64,000 bases of DNA from Moraxella caprae DSM 19149 (GCF_000426885.1 NZ_AUGF01000011.1:1-64000), one strand, 5' to 3'; positions 1-9,443 are shown, counted from the first letter of the stretch. The notes: generated by a model from the sequence alone, not told the origin. Made by a program: numbers and translations.

Positions 1-279
1 ACCAAAAATTTACCAAAGTAGGCAGACCACAAACCAACGGCAAAGCTGAACGAGTGATACGAACATTGATGGAGCTTTGGCATAATCAATATGAGTTTGT
101 CAGCAGTGAACACAGAAAGCAAGAATTAACCAGATTTCTTAATTTCTACAACACTGTTAGACCACATTCATCTTTAACCAAGAAAGATGAGATTACAGGA
201 AAAACTTTAACTTTTACTCCTTATGAGTGGTTGGAGTTTTATTTTAAACAAAGTGTAAATAACGGGTGAGTTTCTTACA
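1..279 (+). mobile_element. IS481-like insertion sequence, right end
   Basis: Only the right end of the element is in the window. It carries the last part of a DDE transposase gene followed by a terminal sequence that reads, on the complementary strand, TGTAAGAAACTCACCCGTT starting at 279. An end beginning TGT is usual for IS481-family elements. Immediately after 279 the sequence continues in frame with a TonB-dependent receptor, so the element seems to sit inside that gene. The left end, and any target duplication, lie outside the window. Confidence 0.7.
3..269 (+). CDS. IS481-like transposase, C-terminal part (partial at window edge)
   Basis: The open frame extends to the left edge of the window, so this is the last ~88 codons of a longer gene. 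It contains the end of an rve integrase core: GRPQTNGKAERVIRTL, in which the Glu of KAER is the third acidic catalytic residue of the DDE triad, followed by the NFYNTVRPHSSL motif common to IS3/IS481 enzymes. The short C-terminal tail (PYEWLEFYF) matches IS481-like transposases. The product would cut and join the element's ends. Whether the complete gene is intact cannot be judged from here. Confidence 0.75.
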   Translation, partial: QKFTKVGRPQTNGKAERVIRTLMELWHNQYEFVSSEHRKQELTRFLNFYNTVRPHSSLTKKDEITGKTLTFTPYEWLEFYFKQSVNNG

Positions 280-281
280 CC

Positions 282-1376
282 GAGTGGCGAAAATTACCGT
301 TATTAACGCAAAATAATTTAAAAAATCAAAGTATCTTTGCAATGGGGCAGTACGATACGGGCAAATTACAAGTTGAATTGGCAAGCCGTATTGAAAAACA
401 AAAAGTGGCCATGGATTATGATTTGGATTATATTGAAGAGGTAACTCGCCGTCGCCAGATTCGCCTCACACCAGAAAAATTAGAACAGGTGATTGCTTAT
501 GGTAAAGATGCCGCCAAACCACATCAACAAACTGCTCATTCTTATGCATTGGGCGTGCATTATCAATTTTTGCCTAATTATAAATTGTCCTTAAATATGG
601 GCAAGCAAGAGAGACTACCCAATAGCCAAGAGCTTTATACGCACGGTATGCACCTTGCAACCAATTCCTTTGAAATTGGCAATCGCCATCTCACCAAAGA
701 GCGTGCCAAGCATTATGAACTGGGACTAAGCTATCAGGGCGATAAATTGGATTATCAACTGTCAGGCTATCTGTATGATTTTGATAATTATATTTATTTG
801 CATACCATCAATGAATACTTAGGCACTGCCAAAGTCGCTCACCCATTACAATTGCACATCAATCGCTATGACCAAAGTCCTGCCAAATTTTACGGTTTTG
901 AAGGGAAAATCGGCTATCAATTTAATGACACTTATTATGGGTCGATTTTTGGCGATTATGTGAATGGAAAATTGCACGATTTACCACCTATTGTCAGTGA
1001 TTTTAAGAAGGGCTGGCTTGGCAATCCTGATACCAAAACCTACATCAAACCTGATGACCGTTATACACCACGCTTGCCGCCAATGCGATTGGGTGCAAAA
1101 TTAAATGCCAATTTTGATGAAAAATGGTCCGCCAATGTGGAGTATGTCAGAACTTTTGAACAAAAGAAAATTTCCAATTTTGAAAGCCCAACCAAAGGAC
1201 ATCATTTAGTCAATGTTGGCGTGGACTATCAAAATGCAATTGGTGCATCAGAATATTCGATTTTCTTTAAAGCCAATAATTTGTTAGACCAAAAAGTGTA
1301 TGCCCACGAAACCTATTTACCTTATATTCCACAAATGGGACGTAATTTCATGGTGGGGCTAAATTGGAGGTTTTAA
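282..1376 (+). pseudogene. TonB-dependent receptor (ZnuD-like), 3' part interrupted by IS
   Basis: The frame is open from just after the IS end (282) and reads through an ATG at 342 that is internal, not a start. It encodes the C-terminal ~365 residues of an outer-membrane TonB-dependent receptor: alternating beta strands, a typical late-barrel stretch (FFKANNLLDQKVYAHETYLPYIPQMGRNF) and a terminal aromatic residue (NWRF). The ending closely resembles ZnuD/TdfJ zinc receptors of Neisseria and Moraxella, and the His-rich loops would fit zinc uptake, but this assignment is from memory of the family. Plug, signal peptide and start are missing, so no functional receptor is expected from this fragment alone. 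Confidence 0.7.
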
Positions 1377-1533
1377 TAGATTTTCTGCAACATTAACTTT
1401 TTTCATTTGACCTAAATGATGCCTTTGGAGCAATTTCTTTATAATTTAGCAGGTTGCCACAGACGAAAATTACCATGTCATTCACTTTGCAAGGCACATC
1501 TCTGTGGTCAGACCATCTTTTTGAAAAAAAAGC

Positions 1534-1561
1534 TTGACATCTTATTATATTACTGTATAAT
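1534..1561 (+). promoter_or_regulatory. Sigma-70 promoter of tRNA-Leu(UAG)
   Basis: A perfect TTGACA (1534-1539) and a perfect TATAAT (1556-1561) are separated by 16 bp, with the tRNA beginning 12 bp downstream. Confidence 0.85.
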
Positions 1562-1573
1562 TGGCATCCAAAA

Positions 1574-1658
1574 GGGGACGTGGCGAAATTGGTAGACGCA
1601 CTGGATTTAGGTTCCAGCGGGGCGACCCGTGAGAGTTCGAGTCTCTCCGTCCCCACCA
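1574..1658 (+). tRNA. tRNA-Leu (anticodon UAG)
   Basis: The acceptor stem GGGGACG pairs with CGTCCCC, followed by A73 and an encoded CCA. The anticodon arm CTGGA-TTTAGGT-TCCAG places TAG at positions 34-36. A long variable arm follows, as expected for class II tRNA-Leu. It reads CUA and other CUN codons. Confidence 0.95.
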
Positions 1659-1666
1659 TGTTATAA

Positions 1667-1695
1667 CTCAATCGTGAAAGCGGTTGGGTTTTTTT
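1667..1695 (+). terminator. Rho-independent terminator after tRNA-Leu
   Basis: CTCAATCG (1667-1674) pairs with CGGTTGGG (1681-1688) using G-U pairs, around a TGAAAG loop, and is followed by a T7 run. Confidence 0.75.
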
Positions 1696-1770
1696 GTGTG
1701 TAAATTTATTGACATTTATTCTCATAAACACAATAATGACCCAATCCCATGACACTTGATAGGATGACCC

Positions 1771-2658
1771 ATGACGACCACACCTTTTGATACCCTGCCC
1801 ACATCTACCTTGACAGGCAAGCCTGTACTGCATTTTGTCCATGCCAATGGCTTTCCCAGTCAGGTCTATGCACCGTTGTTTGAGCATTGGGAGCAGGTGT
1901 TTAGCATTGAGTATATTGAGCTCTTTGGCACGCACCCTGATTATCCACTTGACAACCACTGGCAGGGACTGACCGAGCAAGTGCTAGACAGCATCCGTGA
2001 GGCGTGCGACAAACACGGCGTGCCACAGCTGGTTGCCGTGGGGCATTCTGTGGGGGCGGTGACGACCATGCAGGCGTGTGATAAAGACCCCACGCACATC
2101 AGCCAAGTCATCGCCCTTGACCCATCTCTACTTATGGGCAAGATGAGCCTAGCTTATCAGTTATCCAAAGTCATGGACAATGCCCTACGCCCCTTGCCCA
2201 GATTTCATCACTATTTTGTCGATAAAATCTCGCCTGCCAGCAAATCCAAATACCGCAAAGACACCTTTGACAGCAGGCAGATTGCCCATGACAGTCTACG
2301 TCAAAAGGGACTGTTTAGAGCCTTTGACGCACGCACCTTTGACGGCTACATCCAGCATGGACTGACCGCCAAAGACGACAAATTCACACTCGCCATCCCC
2401 AAGGCGGTCGAGCTTGCCATCTTTCGCACCATTCCATCCCTATACTGGGCGAAGTCACTGACCATCTACCGCCCCACCACGCTCATCGCTGGCAAGTACA
2501 GCCACTTCACCCACATGGGTTCATACCACGCCATCCACGACCGTTGGGGTGTGCCAGTCATCTATGTGGACGGCTCGCACATGTTCCCTTTGGAGATACC
2601 CGACAGCACCGCCCATCTCGTGCTAGACACCATCGCCCAACAAATCAAGGCTCGCTAA
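1771..2658 (+). CDS. alpha/beta hydrolase
   Basis: This 295-residue protein has the layout of a cytoplasmic alpha/beta-hydrolase fold enzyme. An HxNG-type oxyanion segment (FVHANGFPS, around residue 22-30) precedes the nucleophile elbow GHSVG with Ser93. A late His in GSHMFPLE would complete the catalytic triad. No signal peptide is seen. The substrate cannot be inferred. The ATG at 1771 is preceded by GATAGGA. The gene abuts the CPBP protease gene, whose ATG follows directly after this stop, so the two are probably co-transcribed. The gene is GC-richer than the flanking IS/TonB region. Confidence 0.85.
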   Translation: MTTTPFDTLPTSTLTGKPVLHFVHANGFPSQVYAPLFEHWEQVFSIEYIELFGTHPDYPLDNHWQGLTEQVLDSIREACDKHGVPQLVAVGHSVGAVTTMQACDKDPTHISQVIALDPSLLMGKMSLAYQLSKVMDNALRPLPRFHHYFVDKISPASKSKYRKDTFDSRQIAHDSLRQKGLFRAFDARTFDGYIQHGLTAKDDKFTLAIPKAVELAIFRTIPSLYWAKSLTIYRPTTLIAGKYSHFTHMGSYHAIHDRWGVPVIYVDGSHMFPLEIPDSTAHLVLDTIAQQIKAR

Positions 2659-3510
2659 ATGCCCCATCATGACCTAACCGACCCACAGATGACCAAGCCA
2701 TCCCCACGCCCTGTCATTTCTTTTTCGACAGTGGGCGTGGTGGGGCTGTGCTTATTTTGCCTGTTTGGCATGTTTGCCTTACAAATCATTGGCGTGTATA
2801 TCGGCTCATTGGCTTATTATGAGCAGGCAGACAGTCTGGATGTTGCCACGCTCATCATGCTCGGCTCCAATAACGGCGTGGTGGTCGCCATCTCGGTTGT
2901 CATCACTGCCCTAGCCTTTACGCTGTTTGCCGTAGGTTTGGTGCTATTTAAAAGCAAAACGGCACGCCACGGCACGCCTCATCAGCCCCCATCAGCTCAT
3001 CACTGGGGGACTGTTTGGCAGTTTTTTGGGATAAAGGCGATAGGCGTTCGGGGCTTTGTCGTCAGTCTAATAGGCATGATAGCATTTATGGCGGTAAGTG
3101 AGATTGTCTTGACCGCCTTGGACAGCTCACCCATGGATTTTTTGGATGGGCTTATCACAGATGAGTCCCTACCCCTACTCATATTCGCCATCGTGGTGGT
3201 CGCACCCATCTACGAAGAGCTGGTGTTTCGGGGGTTGATATTTGGCGGACTGCTTCATCGTCATCGTGCCGAGCAAACCCCCATCCGTCTGGTCGGTTTT
3301 ACCATCGCTAAGTCCACACTCATGGCAAGTCTCATAAGCAGTCTGCTCTTTACGCTCGTTCATCTGCAATACGACCTGCTTGGCATGGCAGTCATCTTTG
3401 CCATGGCGTTGCTGTTTTGCTATATTCGTGTCAAATACGGACTCATCATGGCAATACTCATGCACATGGTCAATAATGGCATGGCGATGGCGGTGTATTT
3501 GGCAAGCTGA
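2659..3510 (+). CDS. CPBP family intramembrane glutamic endopeptidase
   Basis: This 283-residue, strongly hydrophobic protein has about seven or eight predicted membrane spans. It has the three CPBP (Rce1/Abi) motifs: EELVFRG with Glu186-Glu187 and Arg191, a later FTLVH (FxxxH) and a final HMVNNG. Family members are membrane proteases that trim prenylated or bacteriocin-type peptides, but most bacterial members have no known substrate. The start codon immediately follows the stop of the upstream hydrolase, indicating translational coupling. Confidence 0.85.
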   Translation: MPHHDLTDPQMTKPSPRPVISFSTVGVVGLCLFCLFGMFALQIIGVYIGSLAYYEQADSLDVATLIMLGSNNGVVVAISVVITALAFTLFAVGLVLFKSKTARHGTPHQPPSAHHWGTVWQFFGIKAIGVRGFVVSLIGMIAFMAVSEIVLTALDSSPMDFLDGLITDESLPLLIFAIVVVAPIYEELVFRGLIFGGLLHRHRAEQTPIRLVGFTIAKSTLMASLISSLLFTLVHLQYDLLGMAVIFAMALLFCYIRVKYGLIMAILMHMVNNGMAMAVYLAS

Positions 3511-3597
3511 CTCAAAAGCCCTTTTCTTTGCCATCAGAGCTTGTTATACTATTTATAAGCACACCCTAATTACAGACTTTAACTGGGCAAAACATAC

Positions 3598-3820
3598 TAG
3601 GGCGTGCCTACCATTGATAGCATTTTTATAAAATACGATGCAAATTTGACAATTTTAATCAATTTTTGCATGAAAAATGGCTAAATCTTGTGGCTCGAAG
3701 TCAAAAACTTGCTTGATAGAAGACTCACAGCCTCAAGTTTTTTCCTTGAAAAACATGCGATTCCCCTGCTTTTTTAAACAGGCATTTTTCATTGCAAATA
3801 CCAAAGGCAGGCACACCCTA
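3598..3820 (-). repeat. MITE copy 1 (TA-flanked, subfamily A)
   Basis: About 223 bp, present four times in the window (also 20041, 25632 and 27889). This copy is in reverse orientation. The ends read TAGGGCGTGCCTACCATTGA and, on the complement, TAGGGTGTGCCTGCCTTTGG. Inside the ends lies a second inverted pair (TTTGCAATGAAAAAT / ATTTTTCATGCAAA). No ORF of note is present. It ends 31 bp before the dadA start, so it forms dadA's immediate upstream region. The TA at each end fits a TA target duplication, as with IS630/mariner-derived MITEs. Confidence 0.8.
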
Positions 3821-3851
3821 ATTTACTTACAAGTCATCATCAAGGTATTTT

Positions 3852-5102
3852 ATGGACATCATTATCTTGGGTGGGGGCGTGATTGGCACGACCACCGCCT
3901 ATTATCTTGCCAAAGCAGGGGCAAAAGTTACCGTCATAGACCGCCAATCGGATGTGGCGATGGAGGCAAGTTTTGCCAATGCTGGACAAATCTCCCCAGG
4001 GTATTCAACCCCTTGGGCTGCCCCAAGCATTCCAATGAAAGCGGTCAAATGGCTCATGCAAAAGCACGCTCCCCTTGCCATCACGCCTGATGGCACAGGC
4101 TTTCAACTGGCATGGATGAAACAAATGCTTAGCCATTGCAATGCCGAGCGTTATGAAATCAACAAAGAACGCATGATGCGAGTGTCAGAGTACAGCCGTG
4201 ATTGCATCCGTGCCTTACGTGATGAGATTGGCATTGGCTATGAACATCGTACAGGTGGCACGGTACAGCTGTTTCGTAAACCCGCCCAAATCCAAGCCAT
4301 GCACCTTGATACCAAAGTGTTAGAAGAATGTGGTGTGCCTTATGAGATACTGGACGCAGATGGGCTTATCAAGGCTGAGCCTGCACTTGCTTATGCTACC
4401 GCTCCGCTTTTGGGCGGTCTAAGATTACCCAATGATGAAACAGGCGACTGTAATTTATTTACCAAACGCCTTGCCGAACATTGCAAAACTTTGGGCGTGG
4501 AGTTTAAATTTAACACCGTCATTGACAAAATTATCTTTGATAATCAAAAAGTGACAGGCGTGGTTGCAGGGGGCGAAACCTTGACGGCAGACGGTTTTGT
4601 GTTGGCACTCGGCAGTTACTCTCGGGTGATGGCAAAGGATTTGGGGCTTGATTTGCCTGTCTATCCTGTCAAAGGTTATTCCTTAACCGTGCCAATCGTG
4701 GACGAAACCCGTACCCCTGTTTCTACCGTGCTTGATGAGACCTACAAAATCGCCATTACCCGCTTTGATAATCGTATCCGTGTGGGCGGTATGGCGGAGC
4801 TGTCGGGCTTTAATTTGTCATTAAATCCTGCCCGCCGTGCCACGCTAGAAATGGTAACAAAGAGCTTATTTGATGGCGGTGATTTGCCAAAAGCAGAATT
4901 TTGGACGGGTCTGCGTCCGATGACCCCAGACGGCACGCCGATTATTGGGGCGACAAAATATGATAATTTGTTTATCAACACAGGGCACGGCACACTTGGC
5001 TGGACGATGGCGTGTGGGTCTGGTAAACTGCTTTGTGATATTATTATGGGTCAGCCGACACAAATTAAAATTGATGGGTTAAATATTGACCGTTATAAAT
5101 AA
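3852..5102 (+). CDS. dadA: D-amino acid dehydrogenase small subunit
   Basis: DadA is an FAD enzyme at the inner face of the membrane. It oxidises D-amino acids, mainly D-alanine, to 2-oxo acids via an imine and passes electrons to the quinone pool. The protein is 416 residues, the usual length. A Rossmann GGGVIG sits at residues 7-12, [20 protein letters not shown] follows in the first quarter, and the C-terminal FAD contact is seen in [27 protein letters not shown] precedes the ATG. It heads a four-gene run ending in ridA, which fits, since RidA hydrolyses the imines DadA makes. No alanine racemase (dadX) is adjacent. A MITE lies 31 bp upstream. Confidence 0.95.
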   Translation: MDIIILGGGVIGTTTAYYLAKAGAKVTVIDRQSDVAMEASFANAGQISPGYSTPWAAPSIPMKAVKWLMQKHAPLAITPDGTGFQLAWMKQMLSHCNAERYEINKERMMRVSEYSRDCIRALRDEIGIGYEHRTGGTVQLFRKPAQIQAMHLDTKVLEECGVPYEILDADGLIKAEPALAYATAPLLGGLRLPNDETGDCNLFTKRLAEHCKTLGVEFKFNTVIDKIIFDNQKVTGVVAGGETLTADGFVLALGSYSRVMAKDLGLDLPVYPVKGYSLTVPIVDETRTPVSTVLDETYKIAITRFDNRIRVGGMAELSGFNLSLNPARRATLEMVTKSLFDGGDLPKAEFWTGLRPMTPDGTPIIGATKYDNLFINTGHGTLGWTMACGSGKLLCDIIMGQPTQIKIDGLNIDRYK

Positions 5103-5110
5103 GGAATTCT

Positions 5111-5725
5111 ATGAACCCCTATAAACACGCACAAATTTCCCAAAAAAGACGGGGCGGAGAAGTCGAAGATTATGTGGACATTCACGCCCTCATTGACAGC
5201 ACAAAAATGCTGTGTACCGACAACCGCCACCGCATTTTGCACACTTTTTGGGGCGTGCAAGAAGTGATTATTCCCATTTTTGGACACAGTTTTGTCAATA
5301 GTGCAGGCAAAACCATTGAAACCAAAGATTTATGCGAAAAAGACCATTTGCTTGTGGATTTTCATCATCGTTTTATTCCGACTTTGGGCGATTTTGTGAT
5401 GGCGATGGACGACATTCCCACCGCAGGACTTGCCAAACGCCTTGAAAAATTTCACGCCGATGTGATTGACAATCCGCAAATTTCTGCGACAATGTTATCA
5501 CCGCTATCGGTAACGGGGCAATTAAAATCGCTGTTAATTACCCATAATAGCTGGTTTGTCAATACCATTTTGCCAATGATGGGAATGGCTAAGGCTCGGT
5601 TTATGGAATTTGACATTTCGCCTGATATGATTTTTAACCCAATGCGATTTGAAATGTGGATGGACAATGGGGCGTTTTATCCGCCCAGTGCCAAAAAATT
5701 GCAAGAAATTAAAGTGAAACTGTAA
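5111..5725 (+). CDS. DUF6915-like protein of unknown function
   Basis: This 204-residue soluble protein begins 8 bp after the dadA stop, with AAGGAATTCT as ribosome-binding site. Its N-terminal half (YKHAQISQKRRGG, then VDIHALIDSTKMLCTDNRHR, then a long His-containing stretch ending HHRFIPTLGDFVMAM) resembles the DUF6915 family, whose function is unknown. The C-terminal ~90 residues (about 115 onward) match nothing I recognise. There is no signal peptide or membrane span. Its place between dadA and ridA suggests a role linked to amino-acid oxidation, but that is inference from position only. Confidence 0.7.
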   Translation: MNPYKHAQISQKRRGGEVEDYVDIHALIDSTKMLCTDNRHRILHTFWGVQEVIIPIFGHSFVNSAGKTIETKDLCEKDHLLVDFHHRFIPTLGDFVMAMDDIPTAGLAKRLEKFHADVIDNPQISATMLSPLSVTGQLKSLLITHNSWFVNTILPMMGMAKARFMEFDISPDMIFNPMRFEMWMDNGAFYPPSAKKLQEIKVKL

Positions 5726-5735
5726 GGAGTTTTTT

Positions 5736-6482
5736 ATGACCACCAAATATGTTATCCGCCAAAACGAATTTGGCTACAATGATGAATGGTATGTAATGGA
5801 CTATGTTGAAAGTAGTATCATCAGAGAAATTCACGACAACCAAAGCGATGCCGAAACCGCTTATAAAAAATTGACCGTTCACGCCTTGCGTAGTGAATAT
5901 TTGTCAAGCTATGCAATTGGCAATGGCGATGCCGAACAAGAAATTTATGATGCCATTGATGCCTTTACCCAAGAAAGATTTGGCGAAACTTTTGAAGACT
6001 TAGAAGACATTGATTTTGACGAATGGAGCGATGACGATGTATTTGCCTTTGCCCAAATTGCAGGGTTAAACTTTTATCAAATTGTTGAAGTTGATGACAG
6101 TGAAAAATTCTATGTCATTTGGTTCAATCATCAAGATGAGTATTTTCGCTGGAATGATGATGTTGTTAGCTTAGAAAATAATAGACTAGATTTTGATTAT
6201 GATAGATTTGGTTATCATTATGATGATTTAATTGCTGATTTTTTGGAGATGTTAAATAAAGTTGCTCCAAAAGGCTCGTTGGAAGAATTAAGTGATTCCC
6301 CCACGCTATTAGAACAATTGATTGATGGCGAATTGGTGATTTATAAAGACAATCAATTATTGATAGAAGTGGGCGGTTTAAACTTTAAAGAATTGTCCGA
6401 TTTGGAAACGGTCAATGCCCTATTAAAACAACCGTGGTTTGAAATTCGTGCGTTGAGCATTGATGAATTTGCCAAACTTTAA
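5736..6482 (+). CDS. Acidic hypothetical protein
   Basis: A 248-residue, very acidic, soluble protein that I do not recognise. Asp/Glu-rich segments are around residues 84-105 (FEDLEDIDFDEWSDDDV) and 145-170, and aromatic residues are frequent. There is no signal peptide and no nucleotide-binding motif. It starts 10 bp after the preceding gene, with GTAAGGAG as a strong ribosome-binding site, and is followed 18 bp later by ridA, so it belongs to the dadA operon. The acidity and the lack of a catalytic motif would allow a binding or inhibitor role; no function is claimed. Confidence 0.65.
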   Translation: MTTKYVIRQNEFGYNDEWYVMDYVESSIIREIHDNQSDAETAYKKLTVHALRSEYLSSYAIGNGDAEQEIYDAIDAFTQERFGETFEDLEDIDFDEWSDDDVFAFAQIAGLNFYQIVEVDDSEKFYVIWFNHQDEYFRWNDDVVSLENNRLDFDYDRFGYHYDDLIADFLEMLNKVAPKGSLEELSDSPTLLEQLIDGELVIYKDNQLLIEVGGLNFKELSDLETVNALLKQPWFEIRALSIDEFAKL

Positions 6483-6500
6483 TTAATTTAAAAGGTAATT

Positions 6501-6854
6501 ATGATGAGTGAAATTATTAAACTAGACAGCAATGAAACCATTACCGAAATCACGATTTTCAACGGTGTGGTATATCTGGCAGGGCAAGTGCCTGACGATG
6601 ATAGCCTTGACATTGTCGGGCAAACCCGTGAAATTTTGGCAAATATTGATAAGGCTCTCGCCAAAGCAGGCACGGACAAATCTCGCCTTTTAACCGCCCA
6701 AGTCTTTATCAAAAACCTAGATGATTTTGATAAATTTAATGCCGAATACACCGCTTGGATAGCAGGCAATGTTCCACCCACTCGTGCCACGGTTCAGGCA
6801 AATTTGGTCAATCCGAACTGGCTTATTGAGATTGTGGTAACGGCAGCGGTTTAG
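6501..6854 (+). CDS. RidA family enamine/imine deaminase
   Basis: RidA proteins are trimeric and hydrolyse reactive 2-aminoacrylate and other imines or enamines to keto acids and ammonia. The 117 residues match the family length, and Arg95 in VPPTRATVQA corresponds to the conserved carboxylate-binding Arg. The N-terminal NGVVYLAGQVPDD and the middle QTREILANIDKALAKAG are typical. The gene closes the dadA operon, where it would clear imines released by D-amino-acid oxidation. Two tandem ATGs (6501, 6504) follow AAAGGTAATT, and either may be used. It ends 1 bp before the convergent rsmE. Confidence 0.9.
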   Translation: MMSEIIKLDSNETITEITIFNGVVYLAGQVPDDDSLDIVGQTREILANIDKALAKAGTDKSRLLTAQVFIKNLDDFDKFNAEYTAWIAGNVPPTRATVQANLVNPNWLIEIVVTAAV

Positions 6855-6855
6855 T

Positions 6856-7575
6856 TTAGCCCACTTGCCCCACCACCTGCAAGCCTGCCAACGCTACCAC
6901 CCCTGCCGTCTCGGTGCGAAGTATCCGCTCGCCTATCGTCCACGACAAAAAGCCATGCTTATGGCACGCATCTATCTCATCATCAGACAGCCCGCCTTCT
7001 GAACCGACCAGTATGCCAATCGTAGACGGCAAGGGGTCTTTTGGGATATAGCGGTGAGTGTCGTCTGATAGGCTCATGACGATTTTTAGCTCATCGGTAC
7101 AACTTGCTAGATAGTTCGACAGCGTAACAGGGGGCAAAATGACAGGGATAATATTTAGCCCACATTGCTCACAGGCAGAGACGGCGATTTTTTGCCAATG
7201 AGCAAGCTTTTTGTTATCACGTTCATGCCTTAGTCGCTCGGAGCGTTCGGTGGTGATGAGCTGTATGGCGGACACGCCCAACTCGCACGCCTTTTGGATG
7301 GTATAATCCATACGCTCGCCCTTACTCATCGCTTGGATTAGGGTAACACGATAAGGCAGAGTGCGATTGGCAGGGTTAAAGTCATCTATACGCACATGGG
7401 CGGACTTTTTGTCAATATGGGTCAGCGTGGCGGTATATTCGCCCCCTTGCCCGTTAAAGAGCGTGGCAGTATCGCCAATATTTGCCCGCAAAACTTTCGT
7501 CCAATGATGATACACGTCATCAGGCAGGGTTATCGTATCATGTACGACTAGGGGCATATCTACAAAAAAACGCAT
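6856..7575 (-). CDS. rsmE: 16S rRNA (uracil(1498)-N3)-methyltransferase
   Basis: RsmE methylates N3 of U1498 in 16S rRNA using S-adenosylmethionine. The 239-residue protein has the N-terminal PUA-like domain (DDVYHHWTKVLRANIGD, LFNGQGGEY) and the C-terminal SPOUT knot: LVGSEGGLSDDEI and IGERILRTETAGVVAL. QAMSKGERMDYTIQKACELG in the middle is characteristic. It converges with ridA with almost no spacing, so transcripts from the two strands overlap. About 220 bp of AT-rich DNA (7576-7796) separates it from the upstream peptidase gene. Confidence 0.95.
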   Translation of the reverse strand: MRFFVDMPLVVHDTITLPDDVYHHWTKVLRANIGDTATLFNGQGGEYTATLTHIDKKSAHVRIDDFNPANRTLPYRVTLIQAMSKGERMDYTIQKACELGVSAIQLITTERSERLRHERDNKKLAHWQKIAVSACEQCGLNIIPVILPPVTLSNYLASCTDELKIVMSLSDDTHRYIPKDPLPSTIGILVGSEGGLSDDEIDACHKHGFLSWTIGERILRTETAGVVALAGLQVVGQVG

Positions 7576-7796
7576 GAAATCGCCTTTTAAATGATTTATT
7601 AAAAATAAATTGGTAAATATAAAATGATTTTAGCATTTTATTGATTTTTATTTGCCAATTTTATCTTTATCTTATTTAAAAAAATAGGTATGGTTAATTT
7701 ACGATTTAGATACATGGGGTAAATTTAATTTATCCAAATTGATATGTTACATTAGAAACATTTAAATTTTCCCCTACGCATTTATCCAAAAATAAA

Positions 7797-9287
7797 TCAT
7801 TTCTTTTTAAACAATATTTCAATCAACCTTTTCGACCCTTTTTTATTATCTTGTTTAAACAAACTTGATAAATCAGGTTTTTCTTTACCAATGGTAACGA
7901 TGATAAATTCATCAGGGTGGATATAGGTATTTAGCGATTGATTGACCGTATCCAATGTCGCCTTGTCTAGTCGCACCAAATAATCAGTGATATGACTGTC
8001 GGGCAAATTATCATAACCCAAATGGCTTGCCGTGCTATGAATGGCTGAGTTGGTGGCAAGGCTCATGGGGTAGGCGTATTTGCGACTGGTGCGTTCTAGG
8101 TTAAATTCACTGTCTTTTATGCCATTTTTTCTTGTGTTTTCAATGATTTGTAAGGTTTTGATGATTGCTTCTTTGGCTTTGTCGGTCTGAGTAGAAAAAC
8201 TGATACGATAATAACCCCGCTCATCAAATGTCGTCATACCGCCCGTAATACCATAGGTGTAGCCGTGCTTGTCTCGGATTTCTTTCATGAGATACGCATT
8301 AAAATCGCCCCCTGCCAGTACGCTGTTGGCAAGGCTAAAACTGGTGCGGTTTTGTAGCTCCACAGGATCTTTGGTCTCTTTTTCGCCCATGTGTCCGATA
8401 TAGACGTGCGTTTGGGTGCTATCATAGGGGATATGGACGTGCTGTGGCTTGGGGGCGATGGGCGTGGGCAAGTCGGTAGCTCTCTCGCCTTGGGGCAAGG
8501 CGTTTATCAGGCGTTTGGCGATGGTGCGTGCGTCATCGGCACTGATGTCGCCTGTGATGGCGATGTGGGCGTTGCCTTTGGTTAAGTATTTGTTTTTATA
8601 GGCGATTAGGTCATCTCGGCTAATGCTCGCCACGCTCTGTTGTGTTCCGCCTGTGGGGATGGCATAGGGGTGTGTGCCGTATAGGGTTTTTAAAAATTCA
8701 ACACTTGCCAGATGGCTTGGGTTCTGTTTGGCACGCTCAAAACCGATGTCCGCTTGGGCTTGGTTGCGTTTTAGGATAGTTTCATCAAAACGGGGGTTTT
8801 GTATCATGTCGGCAAACAAATCAAGGGCAGGATACAACTCTTTGTCGTCCGACAAACTTCTAAACGCATAAACAAACGTGTCTCGGTAGGCAGTCGCCCC
8901 AAATACCACGCCCAACAGTTCGGCTTTTTCGGCAAATGTGTTCTCGTCTAGGTGGGTTGTGCCTTGGGTCATCATAGTGGCGGTCATGCCAGCAATGCCG
9001 TAGCCGTCCGCTCGTATGGTGTCGTCCTTGGCAGAACCGCCCTTAAAGGTCAAGCTAATGTCCAAAATCGGTAGCTCATCAATGGGCGTAAAAATCACAG
9101 GCACGCCGTCCACGTCAAACCGCTCCATGTGTGGGATTTTTAAGTCCAGTGGCTTGTCATCTTTTAGGCTGTCAAGCACAGGCAGGGGCTTATCGCTTGG
9201 GACGACAGGGGCATGATGATGACCGTCCGCCCATGTGGTGTGGCTGATAAGCAATAAGGTTAAGGCAATTGGGGTAAGTTTTTTCAT
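7797..9287 (-). CDS. M16 family peptidase, non-catalytic partner type
   Basis: A 496-residue exported protein with a clear signal peptide (MKKLTPIALTLLLISHTTWA) and a His-rich mature start (DGHHHAP). It has the two M16 halves, including the C-terminal motif region LANSVLAGGDFNAYLMKEIR followed by KHGYTYGI. The zinc-binding HxxEH present in its neighbour is absent here: the corresponding stretch reads GIAGMTATMMTQGT. M16B enzymes often act as pairs of one catalytic and one substrate-gripping subunit, and this gene lies directly downstream of the HxxEH-bearing gene at 9516-10976. It would act in the periplasm. Substrate unknown. Confidence 0.85.
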   Translation of the reverse strand: MKKLTPIALTLLLISHTTWADGHHHAPVVPSDKPLPVLDSLKDDKPLDLKIPHMERFDVDGVPVIFTPIDELPILDISLTFKGGSAKDDTIRADGYGIAGMTATMMTQGTTHLDENTFAEKAELLGVVFGATAYRDTFVYAFRSLSDDKELYPALDLFADMIQNPRFDETILKRNQAQADIGFERAKQNPSHLASVEFLKTLYGTHPYAIPTGGTQQSVASISRDDLIAYKNKYLTKGNAHIAITGDISADDARTIAKRLINALPQGERATDLPTPIAPKPQHVHIPYDSTQTHVYIGHMGEKETKDPVELQNRTSFSLANSVLAGGDFNAYLMKEIRDKHGYTYGITGGMTTFDERGYYRISFSTQTDKAKEAIIKTLQIIENTRKNGIKDSEFNLERTSRKYAYPMSLATNSAIHSTASHLGYDNLPDSHITDYLVRLDKATLDTVNQSLNTYIHPDEFIIVTIGKEKPDLSSLFKQDNKKGSKRLIEILFKKK

Positions 9288-9443
9288 GAGATTTCCTGAT
9301 ATTGGGTTGGGGTTTTAATTGTTGATTTTATATAAATCATTTTTATTTAAATTGATTGTCATGGTTAATTTTGGAAAAATGTCTTGTTCATTTTTTAAAT
9401 ATCCAAATTTAATATCAATTTATCTTTTAAATAAAATGATTTT

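Noticed and set aside
1393-1980. 195-residue open frame on the minus strand
   Set aside because: It runs antisense through tRNA-Leu and the hydrolase gene; its middle (TERLELSRVAPLEPKSSAS) is the usual false translation of a tRNA complement.
3559-3571. Remnant of a fifth MITE (GCACACCCTAATT, as at the end of copy 1)
   Set aside because: A 13-bp match near the element is suggestive, but no other part of the core is present around it.
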